DNA of 64,000 nt from Bacillota bacterium. GTDB lineage: Bacteria > Bacillota > Bacilli > Paenibacillales > UBA4045. The stretch covers positions 62,001 to 126,000 of the forward strand of contig JAEZQY010000067.1 of assembly GCA_023441055.1 (NCBI GenBank), written 5' to 3'. This document shows, piece by piece, positions 17,015 to 26,088 of this stretch (position 1 is its first letter; the number at the start of each line of letters is the position of its first letter). The notes below the pieces were generated by a model. That model saw nothing but the letters and a program-made list of their open reading frames with translations, was not told where the DNA came from and did no database searches. The position numbers and the translations under genes were made by a program.

Positions 17015-17557
17015 TCAAGTGTGATCAATCTCCTGCACATCATCTGTGGCAATTGACGGCGCTGGCAACATCGACTGCTTATGCTTGCGGCGCTCAATCC
17101 ACTCACCAATCTGCACGAAGGAGAATGCAACAATTACCGTAAATATAATGATCGTGTAGAACCCGGCACCGATACCGATTCCTACCCCGCCCGCGAAGAA
17201 GATCATCGCTGCAGACGTCAACCCAATCACCTTGGCTCCGTCCTTCAGAATAATACCTGCGCCAATAAATCCTAGACCGGTTACAATCTGCGCAGCTAGA
17301 CGCATCGGATCCATCATCGTCTTATCGAACATCGTGCTGTACAATCCAGCGCTATTGATCGAGACGATCGTAATCAGCGTCGATGCGGCGGTCACATACG
17401 TATACGTCTTGACGCCGGCAGGCTTATGCTTATGCGTCCGATCCAGTCCAATCAGGAAACCGATAATCGCACTGACTAGAATGCGAAGCAGCAGCTCATA
17501 TTGACCCAGATATTGCGCAGGCAGCCCGTCTAAGAATGTAAGTCCTTCCATATTCAT
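17015..17557 (-). CDS. MgtC/SapB family membrane protein
   Basis: Integral membrane protein of 180 residues with four to five hydrophobic segments. The motif ILVSAIIGFLIGLDRTHKHKPAG followed by KTYTYVTAASTLITIVS is diagnostic of the MgtC N-terminal domain. MgtC proteins are linked to magnesium limitation and ATP-synthase or phosphate homeostasis in other bacteria. It lacks the extra C-terminal ACT-like domain of Salmonella MgtC and ends with a short charged tail. The ATG at 17557 is preceded by GGAGAG. It appears monocistronic with a sigma-A promoter at 17653-17681. It has no obvious link to the sugar genes around it. Confidence 0.92.
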   Translation of the reverse strand: MNMEGLTFLDGLPAQYLGQYELLLRILVSAIIGFLIGLDRTHKHKPAGVKTYTYVTAASTLITIVSINSAGLYSTMFDKTMMDPMRLAAQIVTGLGFIGAGIILKDGAKVIGLTSAAMIFFAGGVGIGIGAGFYTIIIFTVIVAFSFVQIGEWIERRKHKQSMLPAPSIATDDVQEIDHT

Positions 17558-17652
17558 TCCCGTTTCTCTCCTTTACATATTCTTAATAATTATTTTCATC
17601 AGTCGACATGCGCATCCAACTCGACATGACGACTAATTTTGAAATTCATATA

Positions 17653-17681
17653 AGTGTATACGCTTCAGGATATTCTATCAA
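17653..17681 (-). promoter_or_regulatory. Promoter of the mgtC-like gene
   Basis: Minus-strand TTGATA (17676-17681), 17-base spacer, TACACT (17653-17658). The leader of about 90 bases contains a direct repeat of CATGTCGA (near 17604 and 17620) but no recognisable riboswitch. Confidence 0.55.
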
Positions 17682-17697
17682 TAGGTAAGGCCCAAAT

Positions 17698-19143
17698 TTA
17701 GTTGTTCTGATAATGATTAATCAGCGACATCTTCAGCTCCCAAGCCGCCTTACTGAGATTAACTCGATACATCTCGGGATTCAGCTTACGCAGATACTCC
17801 GGCCAGAACAGTGACAGCTCCCCTTCATGATACCGGCGAATCCCCTCCAATGCCGGCAGGCTGTACACCAGCTCTCCGTTACGGAATATCGGGCGTAGCA
17901 GACGAATCCCCTCATAGTTACGCACAGTCCGATTCCGATAAGGATGAATCGGATCGTGCAGCTGGATCGGTTCGCCGCTCTGCACTTCCTGCTCATCCTG
18001 CAGCGCAATATAATCGGCCTCAGCCTTGCCTGTCTCGCGATTAATGATGCGATACACTTCCTTAATACCGGGATTCGTTATCTTCTCAGGATTGCCCGAA
18101 ACCTTAATAACCGGCTCATACTCGCCGTCCTGCTCTCTCGCCACTAATTTATACACACCGCCGAGTGAGGGCTGATCCGCGGCTGTAATCAACTGCGTTC
18201 CGATGCCCCATACATCCACCTTAGCTCCCTGGGCTTTGAGGTTAAGAATGATATTCTCATCCAGATCATTCGATGCGATAATCTGTACGTCCGGGAGTCC
18301 TGCCTGATCCAGCATCTCTCTAGCGCGCTTCGAGGTATACGCCAGGTCCCCGCTGTCAATTCGGATCGATTGCAGCTGCTTGCCGCGCTGCTGCATCTGC
18401 TTGGCTGCCCGTATCGCGTTCGGAACACCGCTCTTCAAGGTATCGTACGTATCCACCAACAAGGATGCCTGCTCTGGCAGCACGTCAACGAACTTCTCAA
18501 ACGCCTCCAGTTCAGAATCATGCGCCTGGATCCAAGCATGGGCATGCGTCCCCTTGGTCGGAATACCGAACAACTGTCCCGCTCGAACATTAGAGGTCGC
18601 ATGAAAGCCTGCGATATAGCTTGCGCGCGCGCCCCATACGGCGGCATCTGCCTCTTGGGCTCTTCTCGTGCCGAATTCCAGCAGAATATCATCGCCTGCA
18701 ACCTGCTTGATTCTTGACGCCTTGGTCGCGATCAGCGTCTGATAATTGGCGAAATTCAAGATCGCCGTCTCGATCAGATGCGCTTCGAACAGCCGAGCCT
18801 CTACACGTATCAGGGGCACATTAGCAAATACCAGCGTACCTTCAGGCATGGCATGAATATTTCCCGTAAATTTGAACTGCCGAAGCTCCTCCAGGAACGC
18901 TTCCTGGTAATTCTCCTCCTGCTTACGCAAGTAGGCGATATCCTCCTCGCTGAAGCGAAGATTCTGGATATACGACACGATGCGCTCCAGTCCCGCGAAT
19001 ACCGCATACCCGTTGCCGAAGGGCATTCTGCGGAAGTACACCTCGAACACGGCCCGCTTGTTCAGCGAGCCTTGTGCCCAATGCGCGTACATCATATTGA
19101 TCTGATACTTATCCGTATGCAGTGTCAGGTTTGCATAATTCAC
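17698..19143 (-). CDS. pncB: Nicotinate phosphoribosyltransferase
   Basis: Cytoplasmic enzyme of NAD salvage that joins nicotinate to PRPP with ATP hydrolysis, 481 residues, the usual length. The N-terminus LTLHTDKYQINMMYAHWAQG, the central ATSNVRAGQLFGIPTKGTHAHAWI, which carries the regulatory histidine region, and RIDSGDLAYTSKRARE are characteristic. The start codon is GTG at 19143 and overlaps the pncA stop codon by four bases (GTGA), so the two genes are translationally coupled. Together they turn nicotinamide into nicotinate mononucleotide. Expression probably depends on the palindromic promoter upstream of pncA. Confidence 0.96.
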   Translation of the reverse strand: MNYANLTLHTDKYQINMMYAHWAQGSLNKRAVFEVYFRRMPFGNGYAVFAGLERIVSYIQNLRFSEEDIAYLRKQEENYQEAFLEELRQFKFTGNIHAMPEGTLVFANVPLIRVEARLFEAHLIETAILNFANYQTLIATKASRIKQVAGDDILLEFGTRRAQEADAAVWGARASYIAGFHATSNVRAGQLFGIPTKGTHAHAWIQAHDSELEAFEKFVDVLPEQASLLVDTYDTLKSGVPNAIRAAKQMQQRGKQLQSIRIDSGDLAYTSKRAREMLDQAGLPDVQIIASNDLDENIILNLKAQGAKVDVWGIGTQLITAADQPSLGGVYKLVAREQDGEYEPVIKVSGNPEKITNPGIKEVYRIINRETGKAEADYIALQDEQEVQSGEPIQLHDPIHPYRNRTVRNYEGIRLLRPIFRNGELVYSLPALEGIRRYHEGELSLFWPEYLRKLNPEMYRVNLSKAAWELKMSLINHYQNN

Positions 19144-19676
19144 CTGATCACCTTCCCGCCTAATGTCTGCTCGAAGTGACTAAGCGCCCATTCATGACCC
19201 TGTGGATTGAAGCTGGCTACGCCATCGGCATGAACAACAACCTGAAATCCCTTATTATAGGCATCAATCGCGGTATGCAGGATGCAGATATCCGTGCACA
19301 CTCCTGCAAGATGGATCTCCTGTACGCCGCGCGCGCGCAGCTGCAGCTCCAGATCCGTGCCGCAGAAGGCGCTGTATCTGGTCTTATCCATCCAATAGAT
19401 GCGATCTTGATTCGCTTGATAGACATCATTCAGCTTGCCGTATAACTGGCGGCCCTCTGTTCCGCGTATGTTATGCGGCGGGAACAGCCGATGCTCCGGA
19501 TGCAGCTTATCCTCCTCATCATGGAGATCTACAGCCATTACGACATAGTCGCCCGCTGCAAGATAAGCCTCTGTCAGCTCTGCAATCCGTCCCTCAATCG
19601 CAATTCCAGGATCTCCGCAGGGCAGCTTCCCGACAACGAAGTCCACCGTATAGTCAATTACGATCATCGCTCTCAT
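19140..19676 (-). CDS. pncA: Nicotinamidase
   Basis: Cytoplasmic cysteine hydrolase that deamidates nicotinamide to nicotinate, 178 residues. The catalytic triad is visible as D8 (VIDYTVDF), K98 (MDKTRYSAF) and C127 (GVCTDICILHTA). D50, H52 and H61 fit the metal-binding positions (AVDLHDEEDKLHPEH). The ATG at 19676 is chosen over an in-frame ATG at 19718 because GAGGTG lies six bases upstream and because the longer version would reach into the palindrome at 19692-19724. It overlaps pncB. The gene is unrelated in pathway to the neighbouring sugar enzymes. Confidence 0.95.
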   Translation of the reverse strand: MRAMIVIDYTVDFVVGKLPCGDPGIAIEGRIAELTEAYLAAGDYVVMAVDLHDEEDKLHPEHRLFPPHNIRGTEGRQLYGKLNDVYQANQDRIYWMDKTRYSAFCGTDLELQLRARGVQEIHLAGVCTDICILHTAIDAYNKGFQVVVHADGVASFNPQGHEWALSHFEQTLGGKVIR

Positions 19677-19691
19677 CACGAACACCTCATT

Positions 19692-19744
19692 TGCATAATG
19701 GAGTTTATGTGCTTTCATTATGCAGGATTGGGTGATGAAGTCAA
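19692..19744 (-). promoter_or_regulatory. pncAB promoter with palindromic operator
   Basis: TGCATAATG (19692-19700) and CATTATGCA (19716-19724) are perfect 9-bp inverted arms separated by 15 bases. On the minus strand TTGACT (19739-19744), a 16-base spacer and CATAAT (19717-19722) form a promoter whose -10 lies inside the distal arm. The geometry suits a dimeric repressor, for instance an NAD-responsive one, but no regulator gene is adjacent. Confidence 0.6.
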
Positions 19745-20709
19745 GTTTTGAGCGTATGCAATGCCACAGAGAGACTGGCGTAATCCCCGATCTGCTCGCC
19801 TAAGCCTGCTGGTACAATCTCACATACAGACAGACTGTGCGAGAGTGCCTCCTCCTGGAGCACCTGCATGACGAACGGACGCAGCAACGCCTCCTGTCTG
19901 CCGAAGATGCTGCCGATAATAATTCGCTGTGGATTCAGCATATCGATGAGAATCGCCAGCCCCTGTCCCAGCCGGCGGCCAACCTCTGTGAATACGGCAA
20001 TCGCTGTAGCATCGCCTGCCTGAGCGGCTATTCCAACCTGCTCAGCCGTAATCCCGGACAGCTGATCAGGCACAGGGCAATAGCGGGGAATGACACCGCT
20101 GCTGATCGCATTCTCCGCGTACGTACGAGCGAGCTGAGCGATTCCACCGCCACTGCAGTACCCTTCGAATGAACCAAGCTTGCCGTAGCCGATAGGCCCA
20201 TGCTGATCGAGACGTATATGCCCGACTTCACCTGCCATATCATTCGTCCCGCTGTAGAGCCGGCCATTCAGGATCATGCCGGCGCCCATTCCCGTGCCGA
20301 ACGTTAAGAAGACGATATGCTCCAGCCCCCTGCCCGCTCCCCACTGCCATTCTGCTAATGCGCCGGCATTCGCGTCATTCTGTAAGCCCACCGGAACGCC
20401 AAAGCGCTCTTTGAACGGGGCGACTATGTTCACTGCGTCCCAATTCGGCAAATTGGGAGGAGACAGAATACGTCCTGTTCGGCTGTCTAATGGGCCGCCG
20501 CAGCTAATTCCGATTGCCGATATGCGGTCAACACCGACTTCGTCCGCCAGCAGGTCAAGCTCGACTAACAGCTGGCTGATCGTGAGAGCTGGATCAGGGG
20601 GTGTTGGGAATCGACGCTTCCCGAGCAGTTCAATTCGATCCTCCTGCAGTCTGCCTATACTTACCGCGCACTTCGTCCCGCCAATATCGATCCCAGCCAA
20701 CACCGTCAT
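19741..20709 (-). CDS. ROK family sugar kinase
   Basis: Cytoplasmic sugar kinase of 322 residues without a helix-turn-helix. The N-terminal phosphate loop AGIDIGGTKCAVSIG is followed by the active-site SPPNLPNWDAV and the second phosphate motif FLTFGTGMGAGMILNG. The usual ROK zinc motif CxCGxxGC is missing; the equivalent stretch reads GYGKLGSFEGYCSGGGIA. It overlaps the alpha-mannosidase gene by four bases, so its likely job is to phosphorylate the mannose or related monosaccharide released by that enzyme. That role is inferred from coupling. Glucokinase, fructokinase and N-acetylmannosamine kinase remain possible. Confidence 0.88.
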   Translation of the reverse strand: MTVLAGIDIGGTKCAVSIGRLQEDRIELLGKRRFPTPPDPALTISQLLVELDLLADEVGVDRISAIGISCGGPLDSRTGRILSPPNLPNWDAVNIVAPFKERFGVPVGLQNDANAGALAEWQWGAGRGLEHIVFLTFGTGMGAGMILNGRLYSGTNDMAGEVGHIRLDQHGPIGYGKLGSFEGYCSGGGIAQLARTYAENAISSGVIPRYCPVPDQLSGITAEQVGIAAQAGDATAIAVFTEVGRRLGQGLAILIDMLNPQRIIIGSIFGRQEALLRPFVMQVLQEEALSHSLSVCEIVPAGLGEQIGDYASLSVALHTLKT

Positions 20710-23171
20710 TGGATTTCCCTCTCAATGAGATCCGTCTCGACTATCGGCTTGCCGGCCTCCATCGGGATGAAGAAGGATTTAATCTCACAAGGTCCAAATT
20801 CAACTTGAATGGTTCGGCCCCACTTCGGAAGCTGAATCGTCGCCTGCGTGGTCTGCTTGATCGTTTCATACAGCCGCAGGATATAGCCCTCCCCGCATTC
20901 CGCCTTCTTGAGCGCGGACGCAATCACATTCGATTGATCGATCTGGATGAAGGTATCGTTCTGCGGCAATACTCCAGGGTGATAAGACTCCACTACTGGA
21001 ATTGGAGGCTGATTTAATTCACGGGCACGCTGCACGGTGCCGGCGCTCTCCCAGCCGCCGCGATGCGGCAAGAGGGTATATTTGAAGCGCTGTATGCCTT
21101 GATCGATGTATTCATACTCCTCCTCCGGATCAGGAACGGCCGGATCATGATGAGCGTAGATGGGGCTGCGCAGCACCGTAATCGCCATCACATGATTATT
21201 CATGCTATAGCTCGATTTGCTGTCATTCAGAATGCTGAGTCCATAGCTGTCCCCATCGCGGTTGCCATCCGGTAGGAAGCCCGAATAATCAATCCAGGTT
21301 TGACCCGGCTCTTCCTCTCCGTCCGCCTCGCGCACGATATGACCGTACGGAATCTCATAGGTTGGGCGATATCCCCGCAGGCTCGTTGGGAAGAGCAGCT
21401 TCAAGGCTTTATGCTTCTCCCGCCAATCCAGCTTAACCTGGACTTCAATATGATCCAGCTCACGATACAGGATGAAGCTCTGAACCAATCTGGAATCGCC
21501 ATACTCGCTCACAACTCGGATGATCGACCGAACCGGTCCAAACTCAATTAACTTGACACGAACAGCCTTGAAGGCGCCGATCACCTGATCGAAGCGCCGC
21601 ACGCCATGCGACCACGTATCTGACTTGTCTTCGATAACGGCTGGCTGTGCAGCAGCATCCAGGAATACAGAAGCCTTCGCTTCCTTGTCGTACAGCTGGC
21701 TGATCGTTCCGGTTTCGGGATCAATTTCAATCCGCAGTCGGCTGTTCTCCATCCAATTCGGACCAGCGGACAGCTCGCCTCGGAATTCAATCTGTTGCTG
21801 TATCGGCGGATTGGCTTGACCGCGATAGAATCGGTAGGTGCGATAGCCCATAGCTGGCAACTCATCCACGAATGTATAAGTGAACCTGCCATTGTTGTCG
21901 GCCGTTGTCGAGCTGGCTGCTGAGGTCTGAACCGGGATAGAGCGGCCATGTTCATCTAGCAGGCACGGATCGATGCCCATCGTTCCCAGCTCAACCTTAA
22001 TCGCCATCGGAGCAGGCCAGGAATGCGGATTGAACACAACCACTGGCATCATATCCGCCTCCTGAGGGATATTGATGTTCCAGGATATCGCTTGCAGCGC
22101 ATAGTTGAGTCCGCGGTCAGCAATCGCCAGCGCTTCGCCGTATTCATTGCGAGCATCCTCATACGCCTCCCACAGGCTTGTTCCCGCCAGGATGTCATGG
22201 AATTGGTTGAACAGCACATTCTTCCACGCGCGCTCATAATCTTGTGGATACGGCTGCTTCATGATCCACTCAGCATGACTAGAGAAGAGCTCGGCTGTCA
22301 GCAAGCGGTTCTCGGCTCTGCGATTCCATTCCTTCACGCCGGAATGAACCGAATAGCAGCCGCTTGCATGGTGCTGCAGATCATCATGAACGACCGGCCA
22401 TTGCTGCCCCTTCTCCCGTAGCCGATCGAAGTATTGATCAGGCGAGCTGAAGATCAGCTTCGGCATATCGGCCTGTTCATTGAATCGACCGATACTCTCA
22501 ATATTGTGCTTAGTCGGTCCCCCGCCATGATTGCCTACTCCATAGAACATCATCAGCTCGTCCAACGGCGCAATTAGATGCTCCGCCGTGCGCTTCGTAC
22601 GCACCTCGAGCTTATCGCCCCAGGTTTCATATTGCTGAATGATTCGATACGTCAGCACACGCGAGCCGTCATCGGATTCCCACCAGAAGATTGGACCTGG
22701 CAATGTCTTCTCATGCGGCATCGGTCTCATGAAGACATAGCTGTCCATCCCGCTCTTGCGCAGAATCTGCGGGAGCATGCCGTGATGACCGAAGCTGTCG
22801 ACGTTGAAGCCAACCTTCGCGATCACCCCGAACTTCTCCTGGAAGTACTTCTGACCGAGCACAGCTTGTCTGACGAACGACTCTCCAGCAGGCAGATTGC
22901 AGTCGGGCTGCACCCACCAGCCCCCGACAATGACCCATCTGCCCTCTTGCACACGCTGCTTAATCTCAGCGAACATCGCGTGATCATTAAGCTCTACCCA
23001 TTCATACATTGCTGCCGAGCTGCATGTGAATATGAACTGATCATATTCCGCAATGCGATCAAGCGCCGAACGGAATGTCGCCTTCACCTCTTGAAACCCC
23101 TCCTGCCACGGCCATAACCACACAGGATCAATATGTCCCTTGCCAATCATGTGTAACGTTTTATCCTTCAT
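20706..23171 (-). CDS. Alpha-mannosidase, glycoside hydrolase family 38
   Basis: Cytoplasmic retaining exo-alpha-mannosidase of 821 residues, no signal peptide. GKGHIDPVWLWPWQEG (10-25) contains the zinc ligands H13 and D15. VGFNVDSFGHHGMLPQIL includes the predicted nucleophile D125, a zinc ligand as well. The middle-domain histidine is in YGVGNHGGGPTK. The C-terminal half is the GH38 beta-sandwich domain. ATG 23171 is preferred to ATG 23201 because GGGAGG lies ten bases before it and homologues begin MKDKTLHMIGKGHIDP. Translationally coupled to the ROK kinase, giving a cleave-and-phosphorylate pair. Confidence 0.93.
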   Translation of the reverse strand: MKDKTLHMIGKGHIDPVWLWPWQEGFQEVKATFRSALDRIAEYDQFIFTCSSAAMYEWVELNDHAMFAEIKQRVQEGRWVIVGGWWVQPDCNLPAGESFVRQAVLGQKYFQEKFGVIAKVGFNVDSFGHHGMLPQILRKSGMDSYVFMRPMPHEKTLPGPIFWWESDDGSRVLTYRIIQQYETWGDKLEVRTKRTAEHLIAPLDELMMFYGVGNHGGGPTKHNIESIGRFNEQADMPKLIFSSPDQYFDRLREKGQQWPVVHDDLQHHASGCYSVHSGVKEWNRRAENRLLTAELFSSHAEWIMKQPYPQDYERAWKNVLFNQFHDILAGTSLWEAYEDARNEYGEALAIADRGLNYALQAISWNINIPQEADMMPVVVFNPHSWPAPMAIKVELGTMGIDPCLLDEHGRSIPVQTSAASSTTADNNGRFTYTFVDELPAMGYRTYRFYRGQANPPIQQQIEFRGELSAGPNWMENSRLRIEIDPETGTISQLYDKEAKASVFLDAAAQPAVIEDKSDTWSHGVRRFDQVIGAFKAVRVKLIEFGPVRSIIRVVSEYGDSRLVQSFILYRELDHIEVQVKLDWREKHKALKLLFPTSLRGYRPTYEIPYGHIVREADGEEEPGQTWIDYSGFLPDGNRDGDSYGLSILNDSKSSYSMNNHVMAITVLRSPIYAHHDPAVPDPEEEYEYIDQGIQRFKYTLLPHRGGWESAGTVQRARELNQPPIPVVESYHPGVLPQNDTFIQIDQSNVIASALKKAECGEGYILRLYETIKQTTQATIQLPKWGRTIQVEFGPCEIKSFFIPMEAGKPIVETDLIEREIQ

Positions 23172-23205
23172 GTGGACCCTGCCTCCCATTTCCGAATACA
23201 CCTAA

Positions 23206-23222
23206 TTTGAGTAAAACTTAAA
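23206..23222. promoter_or_regulatory. Imperfect palindrome upstream of the mannosidase
   Basis: TTTGAGT and ACTTAAA are inverted around AAA with one mismatch, 35 bases before the mannosidase start. No convincing -35/-10 pair is nearby. A possible operator only. Confidence 0.25.
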
Positions 23223-23284
23223 TGATTTCAACTATTCCCTACCAGCAACTACATGATCAACTAGCAATCGCGCGGCGGCGGACT

Positions 23285-24268
23285 TCATTCTCCGGGATAC
23301 GTCAATCCCCATCCTGCACGCAGTCGATCCATCGTCTTCATAATCGCGAGCGACTCATCCAGCGGCATCACACTGCTCTCAAGTTGCCCAGCTTGCATAC
23401 AACGAACCGCCTCTGCCGCTTCATACGCATAGCCGATCGGTTCACCTTTATCCTCGAATCGCTCTTCATATTGATTGTATACAGTCAGGACTGCTGACTT
23501 CGCCTTCCAGAAGTCAGCCACTCGGATTTCGCCTTCTGTTCCCAGAATAACCGCCTCATGTCTAGACTTCAATCGGAGACCAGCCATCACACTCGCCATC
23601 CGTCCATCCGGATAGCCCAGCAACGCGGTGAATACTTCATCTACACCGGTCTCCCCTTCATTCACCAAGCTCTGAGTACTAGTTGGCGATTGCCCAAGAA
23701 CCATCGAGATAAAGGAGACACAATAAATGCCTACATCCAGCAACGCTCCTCCGCCTAATTCCGGCTTGAACAGTCGGCTCTCTGGATTCCATGTCGCGCG
23801 GTTACCGAATCGAACATCCACCATGCGAACATCACCGATCACCCCTGCGGATAGCCATTCCCTCACCTTCCTGATCGCAGGCAGAAATCTCGTCCACATC
23901 GCTTCCATCAGGAACAGACGGTGTTCACGAGCCGCGGCCATCAACACTTCAAGCTCCTGCGCATTCATAACGAATGATTTCTCGCATAGCACCGCTTTTC
24001 CTGCTTGCAGGCAGGCCATGACATTCTCCTTATGCATCGGGTGCGGCGTTGCGACATAGACAATATCAACCTCAGGGGCATTCGCCAGTTCCTCATAAGT
24101 ACCATATGCGCGAGGTATACCGTGTCTTGCTGCGAATTCATCCGCCTTCTCCTGTGTTCGCGAACCTACCGCTACTAGTCGCGCATCCTTGACATGTGCA
24201 AGATCTCTGACGAATGTATGCGTAATCCCACCGGTTGCCAGAATCCCCCAATTGATCGTTCTCGTCAC
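23285..24268 (-). CDS. Gfo/Idh/MocA family oxidoreductase (dihydrodiol-dehydrogenase-like)
   Basis: NAD(P)-dependent dehydrogenase of 327 residues. The Rossmann motif reads WGILATGGITHTFVRDL rather than the canonical GxGxxG, as in dihydrodiol-dehydrogenase-like members. VYVATPHPMHKENVMACLQAGKAVLCEKSFVMN contains the EK motif with the catalytic lysine. MEAMWTRFLPAIRKVREWL and GGGALLDVGIYCVSF follow as in that subfamily. GTG at 24268 is the start, with GGAGAG nine bases upstream. It is separated from the upstream binding-protein gene by a strong terminator, so it needs its own promoter, which I could not identify. The substrate is unknown; sugar oxidation is likely from context. Confidence 0.88.
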   Translation of the reverse strand: MTRTINWGILATGGITHTFVRDLAHVKDARLVAVGSRTQEKADEFAARHGIPRAYGTYEELANAPEVDIVYVATPHPMHKENVMACLQAGKAVLCEKSFVMNAQELEVLMAAAREHRLFLMEAMWTRFLPAIRKVREWLSAGVIGDVRMVDVRFGNRATWNPESRLFKPELGGGALLDVGIYCVSFISMVLGQSPTSTQSLVNEGETGVDEVFTALLGYPDGRMASVMAGLRLKSRHEAVILGTEGEIRVADFWKAKSAVLTVYNQYEERFEDKGEPIGYAYEAAEAVRCMQAGQLESSVMPLDESLAIMKTMDRLRAGWGLTYPGE

Positions 24269-24302
24269 CCTTCATCACTCTCCGCGCTTATTAGTGAAAT
24301 AA

Positions 24303-24340
24303 GACGGTCGCGCATTCCAATTAATGGAATGCGCGCCGTC
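24303..24340 (-). terminator. Terminator of the LplB/LplC-type importer operon
   Basis: GACGG-CGCGCATTCC pairs with GGAATGCGCG-CCGTC with a single bulged base across a 7-base loop. On the minus strand it is followed by TTATTT. It lies 45 bases past the binding-protein stop. Confidence 0.8.
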
Positions 24341-24384
24341 CACTGCGATTCTTGTTTTATTCATTAAATAAAATGGCGAGAAAA

Positions 24385-26043
24385 TTACTTGGCCGCAGCC
24401 CAACGATCATAAGCGGCTTGATGGATGCTTTCAACCTCAGCGATATTCATCTTCTCCAATGTCTGGATGAACTTGTCATAATCATTGGCCACCTTCAATT
24501 GACCAGTCACGAATTGCGCTTCACTCTGTGTAATATACGTTTGGATGTCGGTTACAAGCACATCAAGGCGAGCTTGCTCTTCCTCTGTAAAGTAAACGTC
24601 TGGATAAGGAACTACACCATGAGGAATCAGCTTTTCAGTTGCCTCAGTAACACGGTGTCTGGCAGAAGCATCATCCCAATTGTATTCGGTCTCAGGGCGC
24701 ACCAGCTTAGGCACACCAGTACCTACGTTCGGTGTAATCGAACCGCGATACTCTTCTACACTTAAGCCCTCAGGCTGCTTGTACCGCTTAATGCCTGTTG
24801 CCTTATCCGCGTATTCCCAGAGCATGCCTTCCGGCCCGTAGTGGACGAAGATACTGCCTTCCTCCGAATACAGATAATCGATCCAGCGTATCATTGCCGC
24901 GGGATTCGGATTCTTATTCGTAATAGCGAATGTGCCGCGCTCTATTCCGGTCCGCTTGTTATACATCTTCTTGGAGTTGAACTCGGAAGTCAGGACTGGT
25001 GTCATCGGGTACTTATAGATGTCTTCTTGATTGGGAATGTCCCAAGCCAAGTCAGGTCGAGCCTTCAGCGTAACGCCAATCTTGCCTTCCATCCCCTTAG
25101 CTGTTACATCCGCTCCGGATTGTGTATAGATATCCGGATCAATCAGTCCCTCGCTATACAGCTTGTCCATGTACACTAACCATTCTTTGTAGTTCGGATG
25201 CATAACGCCATAGAATACCTTGCCGTCTTGTGCTTGAATATCCCGACCCAATAGCCCGTATCCATTCAAGAGCATATCAAATACGGCAACAGTCTTCGCT
25301 CCGCCTGGCTTATCGGAAGTAAGCGGAATTTCATCCGGCTGTCCATTCTGATTCGGATCTTGGGTCTTGAAGGCCTTCAACATTTGATAGAATTCTTCTG
25401 TCGTCTCCGGCACCTTCAGATTAAGCTTCTCCAGCCATTCCCCGTTAATCCAGAGCGGCGAGTGATTGGAGCTCTCTGCAGTCTGGACGGCAGGAAGCGC
25501 ATAGATATGTCCATCGGTGCTTGTAATCGAGCTCTTAATATTCGGTCTCTCTTCGAAGATCTTCGTCAGGTTAGGCGCATACTTCTCGATTAGATCCTCC
25601 AGTGGAATTAGCAATCCTTGCGCGCCATACTTCATCTCATCTGTTGTGGACAGGTTGCCGCCGAAGAACACATCTGGTAAATTCCCGCTAGTGAAAGTAA
25701 GATTCTTCGCTTCGGTATATGCATCAGCTGCCGGCGTATCGTAGGTGAATTTAATATTCGTCATCTTCTCCATCTCATGGAAGAAGTGCATATCCTCCCA
25801 CGGACCTTGAATAACGTGTTTATAACCCATCATGGACATCGTTATCGGTTCATTCACAATCGGATAGCCTGTCTCATTGAAGTTGCTGCTTGCAGCTGCT
25901 TCCGTATTTGATTTGGAGCCCGAGCTAGAATTAGATGTTGAAGTGTTGGAGCCTTGATTGCCATTATTACTGCATGCTGTGAGTACCAATACCGTAACGA
26001 TTAGAAGACTTACAACTTTCACTTTCCATCCTTTGATCAACAT
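24385..26043 (-). CDS. Extracellular solute-binding lipoprotein (LplA-like)
   Basis: Membrane-anchored binding protein of 552 residues for a CUT1 importer. The lipobox VLVLTACSNN places the lipidated cysteine at residue 24, followed by an Asn/Ser/Gly-rich linker of about 30 residues. The mature protein starts with a YPIVNEPITMSMMGYKHVI segment and WEDMHFFHEMEKMTNIKF, typical of the large LplA/YtcQ-type binding proteins that pair with LplB/LplC permeases. It is the third gene of its operon, after both permeases, rather than first. The ligand is not evident; members of this group often bind complex plant or host-glycan oligosaccharides. Confidence 0.93.
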   Translation of the reverse strand: MLIKGWKVKVVSLLIVTVLVLTACSNNGNQGSNTSTSNSSSGSKSNTEAAASSNFNETGYPIVNEPITMSMMGYKHVIQGPWEDMHFFHEMEKMTNIKFTYDTPAADAYTEAKNLTFTSGNLPDVFFGGNLSTTDEMKYGAQGLLIPLEDLIEKYAPNLTKIFEERPNIKSSITSTDGHIYALPAVQTAESSNHSPLWINGEWLEKLNLKVPETTEEFYQMLKAFKTQDPNQNGQPDEIPLTSDKPGGAKTVAVFDMLLNGYGLLGRDIQAQDGKVFYGVMHPNYKEWLVYMDKLYSEGLIDPDIYTQSGADVTAKGMEGKIGVTLKARPDLAWDIPNQEDIYKYPMTPVLTSEFNSKKMYNKRTGIERGTFAITNKNPNPAAMIRWIDYLYSEEGSIFVHYGPEGMLWEYADKATGIKRYKQPEGLSVEEYRGSITPNVGTGVPKLVRPETEYNWDDASARHRVTEATEKLIPHGVVPYPDVYFTEEEQARLDVLVTDIQTYITQSEAQFVTGQLKVANDYDKFIQTLEKMNIAEVESIHQAAYDRWAAAK

Positions 26044-26088
26044 GTGGATACGTCTCCCCTTATAGGTGTAATAAATTGCAGGTTAGGT

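Noticed and set aside
24355..24373. TTTTATT-CATTA-AATAAAA palindrome resembling the ROK-type sites
   Set aside because: It lies between a stop codon and a strong terminator, with no promoter visible after it. Most likely A/T-rich 3' DNA, so it was left out of the regulon count.
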